A stretch of 64,000 nucleotides of DNA from Casuarius casuarius. Lineage: Eukaryota; Chordata; Aves; Casuariiformes; Casuariidae. The stretch is from positions 7,488,252-7,552,251 of the forward strand of contig PTFA01000012.1 in NCBI GenBank assembly GCA_003342895.1. Reading direction: 5' to 3'. The notes under the pieces are model-generated. The model was not told the DNA's origin. It made no database searches and saw only the letters and a program-made list of their open reading frames with translations. The stretch's first letter is position 1. Every line of letters starts with the position of its first letter. Positions 14,751-26,627 of the stretch are shown here, piece by piece. Made by a program: the position numbers and the translations under genes.

Positions 14751-14770
14751 ATGTAGGTTTAAACCTACAT
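14751..14770. repeat. 20-bp perfect palindrome
   Basis: ATGTAGGTTT is followed immediately by its exact reverse complement, with no spacer, centred on TTTAAA. The symmetry stops at both flanks (C on the left, T on the right). Confidence 0.85.
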
Positions 14771-16253
14771 TTCAACACTCGAAGAGGGGAGAGATTGCAG
14801 ATAACTTTTAGAATTATAGCATGTACATGAGTAAAACTCATAATTTGCAGGTACATAAAGTCATTATGCAGTAATACCAAACTGTAGCTTTAACAATATT
14901 AATACACATGCTGTTTGCTAAAACTCTTCTCCTACCTTATGCTACAAAACTGGTTATTTCTATCCTTGTTGCCATGTATGTATAAAATCTTGCCTCATTC
15001 TTGTTTAACATTATTCAGCGTAGCATGTCTGTTTGAGTGTGACCTACGTGGAAACTAGTATTGACTTCTTGGGAACTATGCTTACAGAACCTTAGGATCA
15101 GGTCTCTTTCTGTAAACTCTACATAAATGCTTGAGTTGGTATGCTTTGGTTTTAACAGTAATCTTTAACTGTTATAAAGCCAGTGTTGTAACTGAGTTAA
15201 TCAGTTGTTACAGGGAACACAGATTTATTCAAAACAAAGGATGGAATTAATACTATTTTTGGAAACAGTTCAAGTGTTACACATTCCTGAATGAAATACA
15301 TTTACGAAAACAGTTGCACACAATTCATGATACAGACTGTTTGAAAGACTGATAATTGCATAAAAAAGACACACTGGCTGTGCCAAAGTCAGCACAATCT
15401 TTCTTCACTGAGGTGTCAAGTGTGCATGTGTCTGTCAACTGATTTTGAGTACTTAGCACCTCTAAAACTAGGCCTTTGTGTCCTAAATCCTATTACTATA
15501 AACTAACAGCACAGCATGACTACTTATAATCTTTATCTAAAAGTTAGTAGGATATATTCTCTTTGCTTTGGTGTGATGGTTTACAGAAATTAAAAGAATT
15601 CTTTTATCTCATCCAGAATCATGATTTTTGCTTAAAACTGCTCTCTAAGGCACACTCATGGGTTTTTTTTGCTGAGTATGTTTAGAATTAGTCCTTCTTG
15701 GGTGGTAAGTATCGATTCTTTTTGCTGCTTGTTTTCTCTAACTTTTGGACTACTTTGTGTTATTATTTCCTTATGTTCTAGTTATGTCAGAAAATCCAGA
15801 CAGTGGCTATCTAATTCACCTACAAGAAAGATTCTGTTCAGTGATGGTATTGGGCAAACTACATAAAAATTGTGTTAAGTTAAAGGATATTGTAGTATGT
15901 ATGTATTGGCCTTTGAGATTTCAAGTGACTAAGACAGCCCTTTTTGGATTATATACAGGTAAATAGTGTGTTAATGTAGAGATGGCATGGGTGATCTTCA
16001 TTACAATAGAATTCTTATGAAAGCACACACCACCTGCATAGTAATACCATTGTGATGATCTCCTCAGACTGTTAATACCTTAATTAAAAATTCTTCTTAT
16101 TTATGTGTTCAGCTCTTGTATGACACGAACTAAAATAGAGCTGAAATATCTGACAAAATAGATTAAAAATACATTTAATAAAAGCTCTTGCTCGCTGTGG
16201 GCTTTGCATTTACTGTAGAGCCAACAAAGGATTTGAATACCTAAAAATTTATG

Positions 16254-16267
16254 CCACTAGAGGGTGC
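16254..16267 (+). promoter_or_regulatory. CTCF-like motif
   Basis: CCACTAGAGGGTGC matches the CTCF core (CCASYAGRKGGCRS) at 13 of 14 positions, with T for C at position 12. It is the best of three such motifs in the window. Occupancy cannot be judged from sequence. Confidence 0.45.
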
Positions 16268-16881
16268 ACAATGCACAGGAATTGCAAAAAGGTGGCTAAA
16301 ATCCTTTGCTACTCACATGCTTTGTAAGTGCTGAGAGAAATGTCTGAGGAACCTTGCGTTTAACATTTCAAGGGGCGTTCAGAGGTTCTCAAAGCATTTC
16401 TCTGAGCATCTGAATCTGCAGCTGACTGTTCTCAGGGTGGACTTAATGTTAGCTTTCTTTCCCCACTTCCTCTGAAAAGCAGGTTGTCATTCTGTTTATT
16501 CTTGTAAATCTAAAATACTCTATAAGAAGCAAAGAATATCATTTAGACCATCATAGTTCTAGGTATTATTTCTTTTCGTGCTCTGAACTTCGTAGGCTTT
16601 TTGCATGAAATATGACAAATCACTGAATATTTGTTCACTTTTTATAGTTCATAATTTATCTATAAAGCTTCTACAAAAGCCTTGCTTTCCCTGGGTATTG
16701 GAGCACAGGTGTTGCATATCAGGAGGCAATATTTGGTAAGAATGAAGAATGGAAGTATAATGGCAGGTGATGCGTTGGATTATGGACTATAAAAAAAACC
16801 TCCTACACTTTTAAAATTACTGAGTAATTGGAATTGAGTGTGGTCATTTTGATCTGCTGGGTTTGAACCTCATTCCTACTC

Positions 16882-16905
16882 TTTTTTTTTTTTTTTTGGG
16901 GGGGG
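16882..16905. repeat. Poly-T/poly-G junction
   Basis: Sixteen T run directly into eight G. A similar T-to-G junction recurs at 16983-16994 and at 60202-60231. Confidence 0.9.
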
Positions 16906-19900
16906 AGTTTACTCTGGATTCTAGAAACATGTTAAACATGCAACATGAAATTGGTGGCACAGTTATCTAAAGAACTAATAGATTTTTTGGGGGGTCTGTA
17001 CGCTGCGTTTGATGTTAGACATCCCAAGAAAGCTTTAATATTGCATTTTCTATGCCTTTTAATTAAAGGGTCACTGATGGAATAAGATACAAGTCCAGAA
17101 CCACTTTTGGAGGGTATGTAAAATACATGACTACACATAGTACTCATTTAACTATGGTGTTTTTCTGAGACTAGTGTCCTAGGTCTGGGGACATCAGCTG
17201 TAGAGGTTCTCTTAGAGCAATAATATGCGAGTTGGGAGAAATAAGCAGCTTAAAACCAAGATCTTCTCTGTGCATTCTCTTTTACAATGTTTTTGGGAAG
17301 GATAATTGCTAGGGCCCTATGGCCAGATGGGTCAGGCACAGGGAAGTTGTAGAACCACTGGCATCTTTCCATTTGCTGGCTTTGTCCAAGCGTAGGTCCC
17401 CTCTTTCCCTGTGTCTTGGCACCTTGGTTCTCCTGGAGCCAGCTACCAGGGCCTTCCTGTGGCAGTGCTTCCTGGGAAGAGAAGGAAGCGTGATGAAAAG
17501 GGATGAGTGCTCTAAGCTGTGCTGTGTGTTTTGTTTGTTTCTGTGAAGGTAAAGGTTCTGCATTTCCCTCCCACTCCATTGTTTGTCACCCTGTTGCAGA
17601 AGCAAATGTCGTTCTTCTTGCCTTTGCCTTTAAAGTGAAAATGCACTGAAGGACCTGGGAGTTCAGATTTTTATTTTTTAAAAAGAATTGAGTGGGGCAG
17701 AGGCAGGGTTTGCTTCACAAACTGAAAATCGACAAAATTTTTTTGTTGCGCTAATAAATAGGATATTGTTTTTCTGATGCTTAAGCAGTCTGGCAGAAAT
17801 GATTTACAGTGCTCAGAGGAAAAAATAAGACTATTTTAGGAATTTAAGTCTTCAGCTGTTCATGAAATTTCTATGCTAAAAGATATCTTACAGATGTAAT
17901 AAATTGAACTAATGCACATGTGAACTTGGCAATGTAAAAGGTATTTAGATAACATCCTGAAGATAAAGGCCCCCTACCACTCTGCAGAAAGGCTTGGCAT
18001 ACTTAAGACATCTTTATACAATGTCTAAATTCTGAACCAAACTGCCTCTTCCAGGGCCTAAAGAGCAATTCAGTTCATCAGGCACTGGTTCTGCAGCCCT
18101 TGTTTGGACGCTGCCAGCTCGTGTTAACCAGTGCCACATGTGGTGGATTTCTCGATACGCAATTGACCACTGAGCATACCGCATTTGTTTCTCATAAAAC
18201 CTTAGAACATAATTGCTTATGACTTTCATCACTGTCATGCATTTTAATTTGTCTTACAGGGTTGAAAGGCTCTGTATCCTTACCAGTATTCTTGAATCAT
18301 TCAGGCCACTTGCTTCACGTTGTTTGAAATACTTTGTAAGCAGCTGCAGGTACAAACCACAGGGCTTAAAGGAGAAAAAAACAAAACAATAGTGAGTCCA
18401 TTAAAGACCATGAATGTTATACATCATTTTATCAAGAGAACAAAGAAAACATTGGGGAGGAGTAGAGACAGGGAAGAACAAAGTAAGAGGTACACTTCCA
18501 GCATGTTAAAAAAATGACTGAAGAAGATTAAAGAAAATTCCTTGCTGCTATGCTTCCCTCCCCATTTTGAAGGGTGGAAGGAAAAAGTATTTCATGTTCC
18601 CTTCTGAAAAAGTCAGTGGTTGTCCTTCTGCAGATTTTCATTATTTTATTATATTTTTTTTAATGTCATGATTTGCATTAAAGTGTGTTAGAAGACAAAG
18701 TAATTGGACAACAGAAAATAGCTGTGAGGAAAAATCATTTAGGAAAAATAAGAGGGGGAAGCAAATGCATAAATACCCTTTTCACCTGAATACTGTTACT
18801 CTTCTCCCCCCCCGCCCCCCACCTTATGCTCACAGCTGCTTCATGCTGTCTTTTGCTTGATCCTGCCGTAATGATTCACAATCACCCTCTACACTGTTTT
18901 TCAGGGTCTTCGTGATAGGCAGCAAGTGGCTTATTACACAAATAGTGCTTCAGAAAACTGGCCTAAGAGCCAAATCAGGCCTGTGAACCAGATAGAGAGG
19001 TCCTTCTTCTGGTCTTTGTGTAGTGTGGTGCTTAGTGGAGCTGCAGGTGTGTAGGGGAGGAGTCTTTAGCAAATAAGCTATGCTGTGATGATGGGATTGA
19101 TTAAGTTTTAGTGACCTTTCCACTGCCTTTATAGGGAGCCATGGTCTGGCATTCCTAGATAGAAGAAGGTCTAAATGGCATACAGTTCTCCAAAACCTGA
19201 AAAGCCACAGAAACCGCAATATTTAAATTAAACTTTTACAATAGGCGATACAAATATAGATCACTCTTTCTATGCTGTTTCTCCATACAGTTCCAAAACT
19301 AGAGAGTCAAGAGAAGGAAGAGACTGAAGACAGAGGAGGATCTATGGCTTCGTAATGTTGTGCAGTTCATCGATGCTCTTGAGAGGCTGCTTTAAATTAG
19401 AGCAGTTAAAAATGCAGCTGAGCACAGGTGTCAAACTTTTTTCCATGTGCTGTGCTTCTCAGAAGGTATAGCGCATAATTTAACACGAAGGATTCAGCTT
19501 GTCCCAAATGAAGAAATTGTGGTCTGTTTTGTTTTGTTTTTCTCTTTGTAAGAAAAGATTGGCTGTTTCCGCAGTTTTGTACCAAATCTATGACCACCTT
19601 CATCTGTGTTCTGTGCCTAAACTTAGCCCTGAGCCTGGCAGGAGAGCCTGTCGCTTTATGGGGCAAATGGCTTTGCAGCCATGTAGATGGTGCAAAGTGC
19701 CTGCATGATCACTGAGAATTATGTCATACTTCATAGATTTATAGGAAACCTCAAAACAGGAAATATTTTTGATTGTTTTGTAGACCAGTTCTTTCTATAA
19801 AAGAATAGTAAAGTATTATGGAAACAGGCATGGCTTGTTAACTATATTACTTGAGATGCATTGGGTTTTTTCCTCAATGCAAATTGGGATGGTTCAAGAA

Positions 19901-20884
19901 TTTCACCTGTTGTGCTCTTGTATTTTGTGTAGTCGATTCTATAATTTGCTGTGCCACGTGCATGCGTAGTGAACTCTGTTTCTTAAAGCACTTGTCAGAA
20001 GCATGTGACTGATGATGTCTCTTGTAAACCTACAGATACTGCCATGTGTTAACAATTTAAGCTAGCATTTGCAAGTTGGTGTAACTGTTAAATTACTAGT
20101 GTGATAATTGCATTATGGGGTCCTGAAATGTAACAGTAACGAACACTACAGCTAAGTCCTTTTGCTAACATGAAAAGGACATCTGGCCTAACATGCTTTA
20201 TTTCTTTTATAGTCCATATTAATTCCAAATTTATGCTTTTTAAAAATCTCTGCCTTCTGCAGAGATCCACATGCATTTCTTGGCCCTGTCTACATAAGCG
20301 CCTTCAGAGAGCACATACTTTTAGCTTCTGACTCTGCAAGGTGCTGAACAATCTGTAGCTGGATAATTGAAAATGCTGAGCAACTGGTAGAAAAAAGGCC
20401 CAAAATATTACTCTGCTGAGACCTTTCAGTCAGCTGCTGTGTTGCACATCAGAGAATAATCCATTTTTCTGGTGGCTGAAGTAATACTTAAATAACCTTT
20501 GCCAAATTATGGGGATGTTGTTAGAATTAATTAGCTGACAGTTTTTATCTTTGTGAGATCTTTAGGTAAGATGCTGTAGGAGTGAAATAATTACTCTGCC
20601 CTTGTAATAAATAATGATTGTAGTAAATGGATAAAAGAGTATGGTGAATCATGCAGCCATCATTATATAGTGATTCCATAAAATCCTGATTAGGATTTAA
20701 AAATATATTTTTCCTTTTAATATTAAAGATTATTAATAAACTTAAAGTTGTGAAGTTATCAAGATGGAGTAGTGTAGGTCCTTGACATGACAACACAGTT
20801 TAAAGCTTTACATACAAAAGATTTGCCTTTTTTATTGAATGTACCTGTTATCCATTTTATTTGAAAAATGTAAATATTACAATT

Positions 20885-21145
20885 TATTAAAACCATGGGA
20901 TCACTTCCCTGATTGCTAATATTATTTTTATTAGGTATGCATATGGTCAGGACATCCAAGCTGCATTATGATTAACGAGGAGAAGCAGATGAATATTTTT
21001 GACCTGTATCCCCCTACACTAAACCTGCTAATACAATACCAACAGCTCTACTGCTTTTGCATTAAAGTGCCCATTGCAAACTTGTAACAGGGCAATTTAA
21101 CATAATACTATTATAAATGAGCTAAATGAGCTCTGCATTAAAAGT
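20885..21145. other. Candidate conserved non-coding element
   Basis: This repeat-free stretch is dense in AT-rich transcription-factor-like words (TGCTAATATTATTTTTATTA, TATGCATATG, TGATTAACG, TTTGCATTAAAG, CTCTGCATTAAAA). The style resembles deeply conserved enhancers that populate gene deserts. I have no alignment, so this is pattern judgement only. Confidence 0.25.
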
Positions 21146-21835
21146 GGAACCTGGAATAGAGCTGTTTTTTCTTCATTGTTCCTCTGTAAGGCTTTTTAGA
21201 GGGAACCTGCCTCTTTCAGGCATAGACTCTTCATAGCCTCACCTAAAACATTAGTTATGGTTTTCTCTCCAGTGTGGGATTAGAGTTAGACATATGAGAG
21301 CAGGCTTTATTGTTCAGACTTGCCTACTGAAAGTGAAGATGCCACATAACCATTCATCTTTTCTCCCTCTAGAAGAAAAACCTGTGAAGTCCTCAAGCTC
21401 TGACTGTGAGGTTCACGCTTCTACACTTCCCCTCCTAATTCTCTGCCAAGGAGATTGACTGTAACACGTTCCCAGCACAGCTCCACAATATCTCTTTGGC
21501 TTTGGACTATTTCTGAAGAGGAAGGTGCCATGTTACTGCACTGCAACTAGGCATATATGTTTTGGAAAGAGATCCAGGCTTAAAGAAGCTCTACTGAGGG
21601 TACATCTTCAAGGCAGCAGGCTGGCAGTATGGTGGCACTCTGTCTCTTGACCTGTCGAGACTGGAGGCCTCCCTCCCTGTTGTGTAAGGTACACATCTGT
21701 GCACAGCTGTCCTGTGGCTGGGGAACGCGGCATGCCTTTCCTGCAGCTTGTTCACCTGGCCAGATATGTGGGTTCTTGTACATTAGCATTCAGGTAAGCT
21801 GGAAGGCCTGATGAGCAGAAAGCAGATTAGAACTC

Positions 21836-21857
21836 AAAAAAAAAAAAAAAAAAAAAA
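21836..21857. repeat. Poly-A run
   Basis: Twenty-two consecutive A. No AATAAA lies within about 40 bases upstream, so a retrocopy tail is not well supported here. Confidence 0.9.
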
Positions 21858-23179
21858 TACTTTAGGATTTTTTTTACTCTTCAGAAAATATCCCAGATTT
21901 TCTGCAGGCATAAATACTGTTTGTGGGTGTAAACAGATGCAAGTGAGTTTGACTTGCAGCAAAGTGAGATAAGTAGTAATTTAGTTGAATTGTTATGAAA
22001 ATTAAATGAGTCTTTGCCTTCTCCTCCCCCCACCTTATAGTCAAATTCATGGTCAAATAAGTCAAAGTGGGATAAATAAAAATTCATTCTCAATTGCATT
22101 CCTTTTTATCTGCTGATATGGATTTGTCCTTGCCAAGTATCTTTAACAATGAAGAGAATATTATTTAACATTATTTATTGTTATGCTTACTAAATGTAAT
22201 TTAATATGTAGAGGTGGGTTCTACACACTGAACAAAATGAATTCCCTCTTTGACATGTTTGGATCACTATAATTCTTTCTTTTTCAGTTCTCATGGCCCG
22301 TGGAAGTTTGTTCTTCAGCTATCCCATTGTGGACAGGACAGGGAAAGCATTTCTTTTCACTCCAAGATTATCAGGGTTTCCTGTGCATATTTCTGGCTTT
22401 AGAGGCCTTTCTTGTATCCATCAGGTGGAAGCAAAGAGGTGTGCATGCTTCTATATGCCCACTCATTCCTTCCTTCCATGTTGGTGACACAGTATGTGAG
22501 GAAAAGCAGGGTTTGGGAAGTTTGTACAAGAATGGCTTTTATGCCGTCTAGAATGCATTTTCTATGATACATCTGAGATGCTCTGACAAAATTTTATATC
22601 ATAATCTTCACCTGTTCCCTTTCTGAAGGAGATTACAGAAGGAGAGGGGAATGAAAAGAAAATTAACATCCCACACTTGCCCCTTTAATAATATCTGCCC
22701 AAGTTTTTTTATTTATTATTATTATTTTACTATATGAACCAAATACTTACACATGTTTTCAGCTCAAGCCAAGTTTTTGGTACAAGGCTATCAAAAAATG
22801 GATAACCTATGATACAAAGGAGGCCAGATTATGTGACCTATAGCTTCACATGCAGTGAATGTCCTAGTAGGTAGAGAAGCACCTGAGCTGATGTTCAACT
22901 TGAGAAGACTTGGTTAGGCTTTGAATGAAGAACAAGTCAAGAAGCAGCAACAAATCTTGGAAAGGCTATTGCTTTCACAGCAGAGTCATTCGGGGGATCC
23001 TATTTAATTTGATTTTTTTTTTTTAATTAGGTTACAGTTTGTTTGCTGTTATACTTGCAAATACCCTGCAGACATACCATCCTTTTTGTTCCAAGACTGT
23101 AATCCGTACTTTGTTAAATACTATCTACCTGTGTGTGTGCTGGACACTCCTTGCATTGATATGTGTCAGTGGAAGGTAG

Positions 23180-23380
23180 GAAATGGGACTGAAAAGGGCT
23201 CTCTGGGTCATGAAGTACAGCCCTCTGCTATCACATCCAGGCACATCATATAATCCTGTTCACTGGCTTATCAAACTGTTTTTAAAAATAGGTTGGTTTA
23301 TCCTCCTGCATCTGTTGGATGACTGTTCTGGAATGCTGTTCCAAATTTGACTCTTCTGAAAGTTAGCGAGCATGAATTAG
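23180..23380 (-). mobile_element. CR1 LINE 3' fragment, ancient
   Basis: On plus, the order of phrases is that of the antisense CR1 3' end: GGACTGAAAAGGGCTC, GGTCATGAAGTACAGCCCTC, TGCTATCACATCCAGGCAC, then CTGGAATGCTGTTCCAAATT and CTTCTGAAAGTTAGCGAGC. These correspond to conserved CR1 words around 'tccagcccnctgc' and 'gttccantgnttnac...gttag'. The copy is highly diverged and non-coding. The right edge is uncertain and may extend to about 23640. Confidence 0.65.
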
Positions 23381-25890
23381 AGAATCTGTCCTTTTTTCCA
23401 AAATCTGATGTGAAACTATTACTGCTCATAAAACCACTTTTAAAATGTTTCCACAAGTATGTAAGATTTGCTAAGATTTGTTTTCTGAATAAATTTAGAA
23501 AATTCAATATTTTACTGAACTTTTGAGATTCTGTATCTGATGCTCGCTTTTTTCCTAACAGAGAGGTAATACTGCCCCCCTCTTCCCCCCCCACCAAGTG
23601 ACCTCTGATTCACTGATACACCTTCCCTCATAGCAATTTAAAGCGCTGCCAACAAAAGATGCTTTGCCATGTGTTGAATCTGTCAAGCTTTTAACTAGTT
23701 TCTCCTCAGGTGTCCATTGAAGATGAAGCAGGTTTTGAACAAATGTGTCTCAGGGACTGTTTGTTAGCTAATTTTTCATCTGAGTTTCCAGCTGCACCAG
23801 CAACCTGAGTAAGGAAGAAAGGAGGTGATTTTCAAGACAAATCCTCTCTCAAATAGAATAAGCAATGTAGTGTTTGCTATTTGTCTTTTGAGATAAATTA
23901 CTTTAACCAATTATCTTCATCTGTTGCTTTGTTGTCTCTACATTTGTTTAGGTCAGCAGCAGTAGATGATCTGACTGGAAATGCAGGCATAGATCTTTAA
24001 AGCAGCTTTTTCTAGCTTTTCCTAGAAATTAATTCCAAGACTACTATTTCTACTGCAGGGGTGTTCTGATTTTGAAACACTCTAGTGACAAAGGTCATTC
24101 ATAAGGAGTTGGCGGTGTCTGATAAACTTCTAAGTAGAATGTTTCATTATGAGATAATAAAACTAATCAAATAACTTGTGTTTCAAATGAGTGTATAAGG
24201 AGATAAAATGGGTAAAGTGATATTCAGGCTATCCCTGCTAATACCTCTAGACACCGTCCTTCCTCAGTGTTATTAAATCAGCATTTTCTTACGCTGCCCA
24301 TAAGACTGGATCAAGAATTCCTGCAAACCACCCCTCTAGGACTAAAGTCCAGGGAAGGCTTGACATGAAGAGCCGAAGTGGTAGGTGTTAAAACATTTGC
24401 CACTCTGCTTGGCTGCAGGCCCTTCTCGAAGTATCCTATGTACGGCATTTGCTATGTGGATCCTGAGGCATGTGTTCTATTACGCACTGGAAGGTTGTAT
24501 GTCTTTCAAATAGAGGTTTCTTGCTTTGCTGTTTATTTTCAAGTGAGTGTCTTGAGTAGTAAGATCAGTTCACTTGGTCTCTTAGTTCTTTCATTCTCAG
24601 AATTTCCAATAGTAAGGTTGAGCCACATAAACGTTTAACGTGAGCTGTCAGATGGCCAGTAAGCAGTAACAAAAATCACTACTGATCTATAATCTGAACT
24701 TCGATATACTATTTTTGCCTTGTTTATTAAATTATTGTTGTGAGTATAAAATGGTCAGTGTAGACTAGCTCCCATTGCTTCTTTACATTTATATCCATAT
24801 TGGGCTCTATTGAGTTAATCCTGAACTGTGTTTTTTGGGGTTTTTTTTGTATTTTTGGTTTTTGTTTAAATGTTTGGTTTATATTTAACATAAAGAAGGG
24901 GGAAAACTTAGCTTTGTAGTTGTTCAGTAACCATCTCCCCTGTACAACTCTTAACCACCTGTATTCTATGATGTTGCTGAACATATTGTTTCTTTCTTTG
25001 TGTTGATATACTTTCTTCAAAATCCAGAGTCTCAAAATAACAAGATCTATCTCTTCAGAACAAATGGGACATGTGGGAAACTTTTCACTGCTGTTTCTCA
25101 GGCTTGTACTTATGTTGTACCTTTTCCATGGATGATTCATCTCCAGTGTTGTTCACATAGCGCATTTCGGAGATTAAAATTCAGCTTTGAAAGGAAACAT
25201 TTATTTAGTTGCTTTTCAGAGGCATTAGCAGGTAACTTCTTGTGTTTTGACTTTTTTTTAATGGATGCTCCTTATTCTCATGGGTTTGGCTTTCTCTTTC
25301 AGTGAAAATACAAGTGAGACTTCAGCATTCTGTATCAGGTGTCCCTTTGCACATTTGAAACTAAATTACAGAAGGAGAAGCAAGCCAATTTCAGGGATGC
25401 TGTATCACAAAGCTGTTAAGAAATCTTTTCTCACTAGAGACCTATGATTGTGAACCAACAGTTTGGCTTTCTGTAGTTCGGCAATTTTAAAGCAGAGTTT
25501 ATATGAACGTAGCTTTTAGTGAAGTGGGATGCAGCATCAGATTGATTTACTATGTGCAGCCTTGAAGCACACTTCATTCTAGATAGATAATGAAAATTAG
25601 TGTAAGAAAATATAAATTTGAGAGAGAATTTAGAAATAAATCATATGTTTAAAACTAAATAAGTGCATAAGTGCTTCTGTGAGATAGGGATATCTGTTCT
25701 TTTGTCACTTATCTAACCAATGGCTTTCTAATTCTTGAAGGCCTTCTGAATGACTGAATTTATGGTTCAGAACATCCTAAATTAATAGTAATAAAAAAGG
25801 GTGTCTTACAGGATGCTTATCTAAAGTAATGATTGCAGTATGCTGTTTCCAAGTTTAAAATATTTAGAATGGGAATCCCATATAAAGATA
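23381..25890. other. Gene desert between CR1 fragment and LTR
   Basis: No gene recognised. A 137-codon minus frame at 24727-25140 has no domain I can name, is rich in Lys/Asn/Ile as AT-rich random sequence would be, and overlaps a T-rich tract near 24830-24860. I treat it as chance. Confidence 0.55.
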
Positions 25891-25895
25891 ATAAA
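25891..25895. repeat. Left target-site duplication of the LTR
   Basis: ATAAA immediately before TGTTA; the same five bases follow the other end of the LTR at 26623-26627. Confidence 0.75.
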
Positions 25896-26622
25896 TGTTA
25901 TGGAAATTAGGCTTGTCGGCCACCATAACAGGGCTCGACCCTAGGTTCCCGCAAGTAAAGTTCAGAGCCAAATCAAAACAAATCAGATAATTTTAATGAC
26001 GCGCATGCCGTAATGACAGCTCGAGCTGGGTGCCTCCAAAGAGGGACCCTAACATAAACAAATCCTGGGCAATTATAGTCTTTTCAACTTACATTTCCCA
26101 CCCCTCACNCGGTAGTTAGACCAATAGTAATTTTTTGGTCTGGGGTCTCCTGCTCCTCATTGGGTCTTATCGTCATTCTGAGGTAAGCTGTTTTTCTCCT
26201 TATTTTTGTTTTTTTGCGGTCTCTGATGACGGTTGTACCTCTGTTTTTGTTGGGTCTTACTGTTGTGTCTCAAGGTCCTGAGGAGGAGGTGATTCTAAAT
26301 CATAACAATTAACACTGCCCCAGCAGTGAGCTAAGGTTTTGTCCTTCAAGGTCCTAATGCCCTGCACTGGTCTTATTTCAAAGCCTTGACACCCTCCCTT
26401 TCGGAGTGTGAGACGCAGGAATGCAGACTGCTTGCAACTTCCTTATCTTCCTAGCTTGAACCAGCTCTGAGGCCCTTTTCTTACTGGACTAAGTNAAAGT
26501 TCATTATTTTATCTAAGTGCGGCCTAAGGCTTCAGCAAATTTAGCTCCTCATGCTAAGCAAGTTTTATATAAAGTTGTGCTAAGCGGCTACCTCTAGATA
26601 GTTTGTTTGCTCTTCTTTAACA
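25896..26622 (-). mobile_element. Solo LTR of an endogenous retrovirus (727 bp)
   Basis: The element begins TGTTA and ends TAACA, a 5-bp terminal inverted repeat with the retroviral TG...CA ends, and is flanked by a 5-bp ATAAA duplication. Reading minus, U3 runs from 26622. A TATAAT-like box lies at 26077-26072, and an R-like segment starts about 23 bases on (GGGTCCCTCTTTGGAGGCAC from 26049). An ATTAAA polyadenylation-type signal follows at 25997-25992, and U5 ends at 25896. No gag, pol or env sequence flanks it, so it is a solo LTR left by recombination between two LTRs. A 5-bp duplication is the usual size for ERVL-type (class III) elements, but I would not assign the family on that alone. 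Two ambiguous bases (26109, 26495) fall inside. Confidence 0.85.
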
Positions 26623-26627
26623 ATAAA
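26623..26627. repeat. Right target-site duplication of the LTR
   Basis: ATAAA directly after TAACA, identical to 25891-25895. Confidence 0.75.

Larger units (their letters stand above)
8766..23179. other. Gene desert, first segment
   Basis: No gene is recognisable in these 14.4 kb. Short frames, such as 11657-11920 (minus), 15669-15966 (plus), 17250-17605 (minus) and 18014-18238 (minus), lack known domains and overlap frames on other strands. Contents that can be named are T-rich and A-rich tracts, a TG/TA microsatellite, a 20-bp palindrome, two CTCF-like motifs and one candidate conserved non-coding stretch near 20.9-21.1 kb. Confidence 0.6.

Noticed and set aside
17250..17605. Three overlapping frames on both strands
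   Set aside because: The area is locally GC-richer; no domain, no conserved motif and no splice structure.
18014..18238. 74-codon minus frame with Trp/His-rich stretch
   Set aside because: It looks protein-like by composition but matches no family I know and has no supporting exons.
21330..21857. Possible retrocopy ending in a 22-A tract
   Set aside because: There is no polyadenylation signal near the tract, no recognisable parent transcript and no target duplication.
24727..25140. 137-codon minus frame, the longest outside the CpG island
   Set aside because: The composition is that of translated AT-rich DNA and part of it runs through a T-rich tract. The CPIC start is not followed by the rest of a RING finger.
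25914..26622. LTR starting at TGTCGG (25914)
   Set aside because: These ends gave no target-site duplication. Moving the left end to TGTTA at 25896 gives matching inverted ends and an exact ATAAA duplication.
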